DNA from: Clostridiales bacterium | Lineage (GTDB): Bacteria; Bacillota; Clostridia; Christensenellales; Aristaeellaceae | DNA length: 12,735 bases | Direction: 5' to 3' | NCBI GenBank assembly: GCA_004556985.1 | Contig: SFFC01000074.1 | Location: forward strand, 1-12,735 | Shown: in pieces, positions 7,727 to 12,735 of the stretch | Position numbering within the stretch: the first letter of the stretch is position 1 | Layout of the letters: each line of letters opens with the position of its first letter | Made by a program: the position numbers and the translations under genes | The notes under the pieces: model-generated | Told to the model about the DNA's origin: nothing | Databases searched by the model: none | The model's input: the letters and a program-made list of their open reading frames with translations, nothing else

Positions 7727-8500
7727 TCAGAGGATGCCCGCCAATTCGAGCGCCGTGCGCAGGAAGAAGACGGTCAGCACGAGCAGGATGACCGGACGGG
7801 CGATGGCGGAGCCCTTGCTGGTAAAGCAGCGGGAGCCGAGATAATTGCCCAGAATGCTGAACGCGCCGGCGCAAAGACCGAGCGGGAGCAGCACCTGCCC
7901 GCCGAGCAGGTAGACCACCAGCGAGGCGACATTGCTGGAGAGGTTGATGACCTTGGTGATGCCGTTGGCGCGGCGCAGATCGAGACGCGCGAACCGGGTC
8001 AGCAGCAGAATGAGGAAGGTGCCCGTACCGGGGCCGTAGAAGCCGTCGTACAGGCCCAGGGTAAAGGCGATGGCCACGGAGAGCAGGGCCATGCGCGCGA
8101 AGGGGAGCGCTTCCCGCGCGTCCTCGTCGAACAGATGCTTGCGGCGCAGCACATAGAGCGCCGTCAGCGGCAGAACGGCGAGCATGATCGCGCGGAAGAC
8201 GGCGTCGCTGATGAGCAGGGCGATGTTCGCGCCCAGCGCCGCGCCCGCCAGCGCCGCCGCGGAGCAGGGAATGGCGAGATGCCAGTCGATGAACCCGGAG
8301 CGCGCATAGCTGACGGTTGCGACGGTCGTGCCCATCGAGGAGGAGAGCTTGTTGGTCGCGATGCAGGCGTGGACAGGCAGCCCGCTGATCAGGTAGGCAG
8401 GCAGCGAGATCAGCCCGCCGCCCCCGGCGATCGAATCGACAAAGCCGGCCAAGGCGACGAGCGGACAGACGATCAGAAAATGCAGCGGCGTGAGCGTCAT
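7727..8500 (-). CDS. TSUP family anion permease (TauE/SafE-like, DUF81)
   Basis: A 257-residue, very hydrophobic protein with about eight membrane segments, the usual TSUP length. Characteristic motifs are visible: GFVDSIAGGGGLISLP at about residues 19-34, TNKLSSSMGTTVATVSYARS at 49-68, and the second-half repeat DGFYGPGTGTF at 152-162 followed by NGITKVINLSSN at 179-190. Members export or import sulfite, sulfoacetate, sulfur or other organic anions; the substrate cannot be read from sequence. I chose the ATG at 8500 (MTLTPLHFL), which has AAAGGAG six bases ahead of it. A further in-frame ATG at 8587 lies inside the leader hairpin and has no ribosome site. The gene has its own promoter and a long leader, is divergent from the radical SAM gene, and is convergent with the operon on its left. 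Confidence 0.9.
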   Translation of the reverse strand: MTLTPLHFLIVCPLVALAGFVDSIAGGGGLISLPAYLISGLPVHACIATNKLSSSMGTTVATVSYARSGFIDWHLAIPCSAAALAGAALGANIALLISDAVFRAIMLAVLPLTALYVLRRKHLFDEDAREALPFARMALLSVAIAFTLGLYDGFYGPGTGTFLILLLTRFARLDLRRANGITKVINLSSNVASLVVYLLGGQVLLPLGLCAGAFSILGNYLGSRCFTSKGSAIARPVILLVLTVFFLRTALELAGIL

Positions 8501-8506
8501 AAACGG

Positions 8507-8513
8507 CTCCTTT
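8507..8513 (-). promoter_or_regulatory. Ribosome binding site fixing the TSUP start
   Basis: On the minus strand this reads AAAGGAG, six bases before the ATG at 8500. It favours the 257-residue product over the longer open frame that begins at 8587. Confidence 0.8.
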
Positions 8514-8530
8514 CGTGCTTCTTTCTCAAA

Positions 8531-8545
8531 CCGGCATGATGCCGG
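8531..8545 (-). other. 15-nt hairpin in the TSUP leader
   Basis: A perfect inverted repeat, CCGGCAT-C-ATGCCGG on the minus strand. It can form a 5-6 bp GC-rich stem immediately after the downstream arm of the larger 11-bp inverted repeat and about 18 nt before the ribosome site. Only TTT follows it, so terminator function is doubtful. It may work with the larger structure as an expression platform. Confidence 0.5.
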
Positions 8546-8619
8546 CTGCAAGTCCTCCGAAATGATGTAAATCCCATTGCTTTGCAACCGAGGCCGGAGC
8601 TTCGCAGAAGGACTTGCAG
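8546..8619 (-). ncRNA. Candidate structured 5' leader (cis-regulatory RNA) of the TSUP gene
   Basis: Within the transcribed leader, CTGCAAGTCCT (8619-8609 on the minus strand) is perfectly complementary to AGGACTTGCAG (8556-8546), giving an 11-bp closing stem around 52 nt. Inside are a TTGC-AAA-GCAA mini-hairpin (8587-8577) and a CTCCG/CGGAG pairing (8599-8595 with 8559-8555) that competes with the end of the main stem. A second hairpin and then the ribosome site follow. This layout resembles a riboswitch or an attenuator, but I do not recognise any known riboswitch class in it. The function is inference. Confidence 0.45.
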
Positions 8620-8634
8620 AGTAAAATCTTCCTT

Positions 8635-8663
8635 ATTGTACAGAGCGGGTGACGCTTTGTCAA
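8635..8663 (-). promoter_or_regulatory. Sigma-70-type promoter of the TSUP gene
   Basis: On the minus strand TTGACA (8663-8658) is followed by a 17-nt spacer and TACAAT (8640-8635). This is one base off full consensus. Predicted transcription would start near 8628 and give a leader of about 128 nt. Confidence 0.85.
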
Positions 8664-8702
8664 GCCCGGGCGCGGGATATCTGGGGAAAGGCTGCGCGCC
8701 GG

Positions 8703-8731
8703 TTGACCGGGGCGGGCCGCAATGCTATACT
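8703..8731 (+). promoter_or_regulatory. Sigma-70-type promoter of the radical SAM gene
   Basis: TTGACC (8703-8708), a 17-nt spacer and TATACT (8726-8731). Transcription would begin near 8738, only about 17 nt before the ATG at 8755. Because the promoter overlaps the in-frame ATG at 8722, that codon should not be in the mRNA. Confidence 0.82.
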
Positions 8732-8737
8732 GGGTCG

Positions 8738-8748
8738 GAAGGGGGGGG
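8738..8748 (+). promoter_or_regulatory. Poly-G ribosome binding site of the radical SAM gene
   Basis: GAA followed by a run of eight G (8741-8748) lies six bases before the ATG at 8755. It is the only plausible Shine-Dalgarno region, and it is a homopolymer, so slippage would change spacing or strength. Confidence 0.6.
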
Positions 8749-8754
8749 ACGCGC

Positions 8755-9642
8755 ATGCATACCGTACAGGCCCGGGGAATTCTCTCGGCGGACAACACCA
8801 TGAACGTCTACCGCGGCTGCACGCACGGCTGCATCTACTGCGATTCCCGCAGCCGCTGCTACCGGATCCGGCACGACTTTGAGGATGTCGAGGTGAAGGA
8901 GAACGCCGCAGAGCGGCTCTCTGTCGAGCTGGCGGGACGCAGGGAGCGTGTGATGGTGCACACTGGGTCGATGTGCGACCCGTATCTGCCGCTGGAGGCG
9001 CAGACCCGGCTGAGCCGGCGCTGCGCCGAGGTGATTCTGCAGCGGGGCTGCGCGCTGTCCGTGCTCACGAAATCGCTGCTCATCCTGCGCGATCTCGATG
9101 TGCTTTGCGAGCTGGCGCAGCGTACGCGCTGCGTCGCGCAAATGACGCTGACCACCTGGGATCCGGCGCTGTGCCGCATGCTGGAGCCGAACGTGGCGGA
9201 CACGCAGGCGCGGCTGGAGACGCTGTGCCGCCTGCGCGAGGCGGGGATCGAGACGGCGGTCTGGCTCTGCCCGATTCTCCCTTATATCAACGACACGATG
9301 GACAACCTCATGGCGCTGCTGCGGGGCTGCGAGGAGGTGGGCGTGAAGCATATCTTCTGCTTCGGCATGGGGCTGACACTGCGCGAGGGCAGCCGCGAAT
9401 ACTATTACGCCCAGCTCGACAGGCTCTTCCCGGGCCTTCGCGCGCGCTACGCGAAGCGCTATGGTCTGGCCTACGAAATCCCCAGCGACAACGCCGGTCA
9501 GCTCATGCGCGCGTTCCTCGACTTCGGCGCCGGACACGGCATCTGCACGGATATCAGGGAAAATTTTGCCTGGTGCAGACGGTCGGCACGGGAGGGCAGG
9601 CAGCTGAGCCTCTTCGATTTCGGATCGCCCGATCGGGCATGA
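8755..9642 (+). CDS. SPL-family radical SAM protein
   Basis: A 295-residue radical SAM protein. The cluster motif C-x3-C-x2-C appears as CTHGCIYC (Cys22, Cys26, Cys29), followed by DSRS. These ligate the [4Fe-4S] cluster that cleaves S-adenosylmethionine. Downstream features fit the SPL-like group (COG1533): VHTGSMCDPYLPLEA, a VLTKSLLILRDLDVL strand-helix, VAQMTLTTWD, and LCPILPYINDTMDN. The C-terminus ends REGRQLSLFDF. True spore photoproduct lyase (SplB) repairs UV lesions in spore DNA and is longer, about 340 residues; this protein is better called SPL-like with unknown substrate. The start at 8755 was chosen because the promoter lies over the earlier ATG at 8722. The gene stands alone, divergent from TSUP and followed by nifJ, which has its own promoter. 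Confidence 0.88.
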   Translation: MHTVQARGILSADNTMNVYRGCTHGCIYCDSRSRCYRIRHDFEDVEVKENAAERLSVELAGRRERVMVHTGSMCDPYLPLEAQTRLSRRCAEVILQRGCALSVLTKSLLILRDLDVLCELAQRTRCVAQMTLTTWDPALCRMLEPNVADTQARLETLCRLREAGIETAVWLCPILPYINDTMDNLMALLRGCEEVGVKHIFCFGMGLTLREGSREYYYAQLDRLFPGLRARYAKRYGLAYEIPSDNAGQLMRAFLDFGAGHGICTDIRENFAWCRRSAREGRQLSLFDFGSPDRA

Positions 9643-9699
9643 GGGAAATCCAAAAATCCGAAAACTGCACAAGAAAGAGGGTGAATTTCCCCCGTTGCC

Positions 9700-9728
9700 T
9701 TGACATGATTTTGTCGGAAGGCTATAAT
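9700..9728 (+). promoter_or_regulatory. Consensus sigma-70-type promoter of nifJ
   Basis: TTGACA (9700-9705), 17-nt spacer and TATAAT (9723-9728), both hexamers perfect. Transcription should begin near 9735, giving a leader of about 89 nt. It predicts strong housekeeping-level transcription and independent expression of nifJ. Confidence 0.92.
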
Positions 9729-9808
9729 AGAAACGTCGAGGACTGGCCGTTGGCGCTCATCCCTGCGCAGCGGCGGGCCTCACACAGGTGTTCATCCTTG
9801 ATTTACAT

Positions 9809-9816
9809 AGGGAGGT
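9809..9816 (+). promoter_or_regulatory. Strong ribosome binding site of nifJ
   Basis: AGGGAGGT, seven bases before the ATG at 9824, is a near-perfect Shine-Dalgarno sequence and confirms the start. Confidence 0.9.
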
Positions 9817-9823
9817 TATACCA

Positions 9824-12735
<2,912 letters not shown>

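Noticed and set aside
7688..8539. A 283-codon plus-strand frame over the TSUP gene
   Set aside because: Its composition is dominated by Gln, Arg, Glu, Asp and Gly, typical of the complement of a membrane-protein gene. The opposite strand carries clear TSUP motifs with a promoter and a ribosome site.
8501..8587. 29-residue N-terminal extension of the TSUP protein from an ATG at 8587
   Set aside because: There is no ribosome site before it, the extension is not hydrophobic, and AAAGGAG precedes the internal ATG at 8500.
8722..8754. Upstream in-frame ATG of the radical SAM gene
   Set aside because: It lies inside the predicted promoter, between the -35 and -10 elements, so it should not be transcribed, and the extra residues look unlike the family.
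9627..9638. 12-bp palindrome GCCCGATCGGGC at the end of the radical SAM gene, considered as a terminator
   Set aside because: It lies inside the coding region, has no loop of its own beyond the palindrome centre and no U-run after it.
9702..9715. GACA-N6-TGTC dyad within the nifJ promoter, considered as an operator such as a Rex site
   Set aside because: Only four base pairs, and one arm is part of the -35 hexamer. It does not match the TTGTGAA-type Rex half-site.

Overview
The window is about 12.7 kb of high-GC DNA (over 60% G+C by eye), densely coding. It looks like a chromosomal segment of an anaerobic bacterium, most likely a high-GC member of the Clostridia or a relative. The reasons are a single-chain pyruvate:ferredoxin oxidoreductase, MalF/MalG-type permeases with no dedicated ATPase beside them, an SPL-like radical SAM protein, and strong AGGAGG-type ribosome binding sites. 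No rRNA, tRNA, CRISPR array, insertion sequence or attachment site was seen. The taxonomic placement is inference.

Region 1 (start to about 7.69 kb, plus strand) is a tightly packed presumed operon whose beginning lies upstream of the window. In order it holds: the 3' part of a HlyD/MFP-like adaptor with two biotinyl-lipoyl-like modules; a secreted protein joining a predicted beta-propeller to a CUT1-type solute-binding domain; two binding-protein-dependent permeases (MalF-like and MalG-like); a membrane-anchored MFP adaptor with a long helical region; and a MacB/FtsX-like permease. Gaps are 13-18 nt, except one of 58 nt that carries a GC hairpin, and the last two genes overlap. The set mixes importer parts (binding protein and two permeases) with parts typical of MFP-MacB/YknXYZ-like systems (two adaptors and one permease). 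No ATPase for either half lies in the window. A strong hairpin at 7642-7689 closes the operon and also faces the convergent gene.

Region 2 (7.73-9.64 kb) holds two divergent single genes. A TSUP (TauE/SafE-like) anion permease is on the minus strand, and an SPL-family radical SAM protein is on the plus strand. The 254-bp gap between their starts has a near-consensus sigma-70-type promoter for each direction. The TSUP transcript begins with a leader of about 128 nt containing an 11-bp perfect inverted repeat and a second hairpin, a candidate cis-regulatory RNA. The radical SAM promoter lies over an upstream in-frame ATG, which fixes the true start further downstream.

Region 3 (9.64 kb to the end) is nifJ, running off the right edge after 970 codons. 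It has a perfect TTGACA-N17-TATAAT promoter, a leader of about 90 nt and a strong ribosome binding site, as expected for a highly expressed central-metabolism gene. It is probably transcribed alone here.

The most interesting item is the hybrid importer/adaptor operon of region 1. The structured leader of the TSUP gene comes second.
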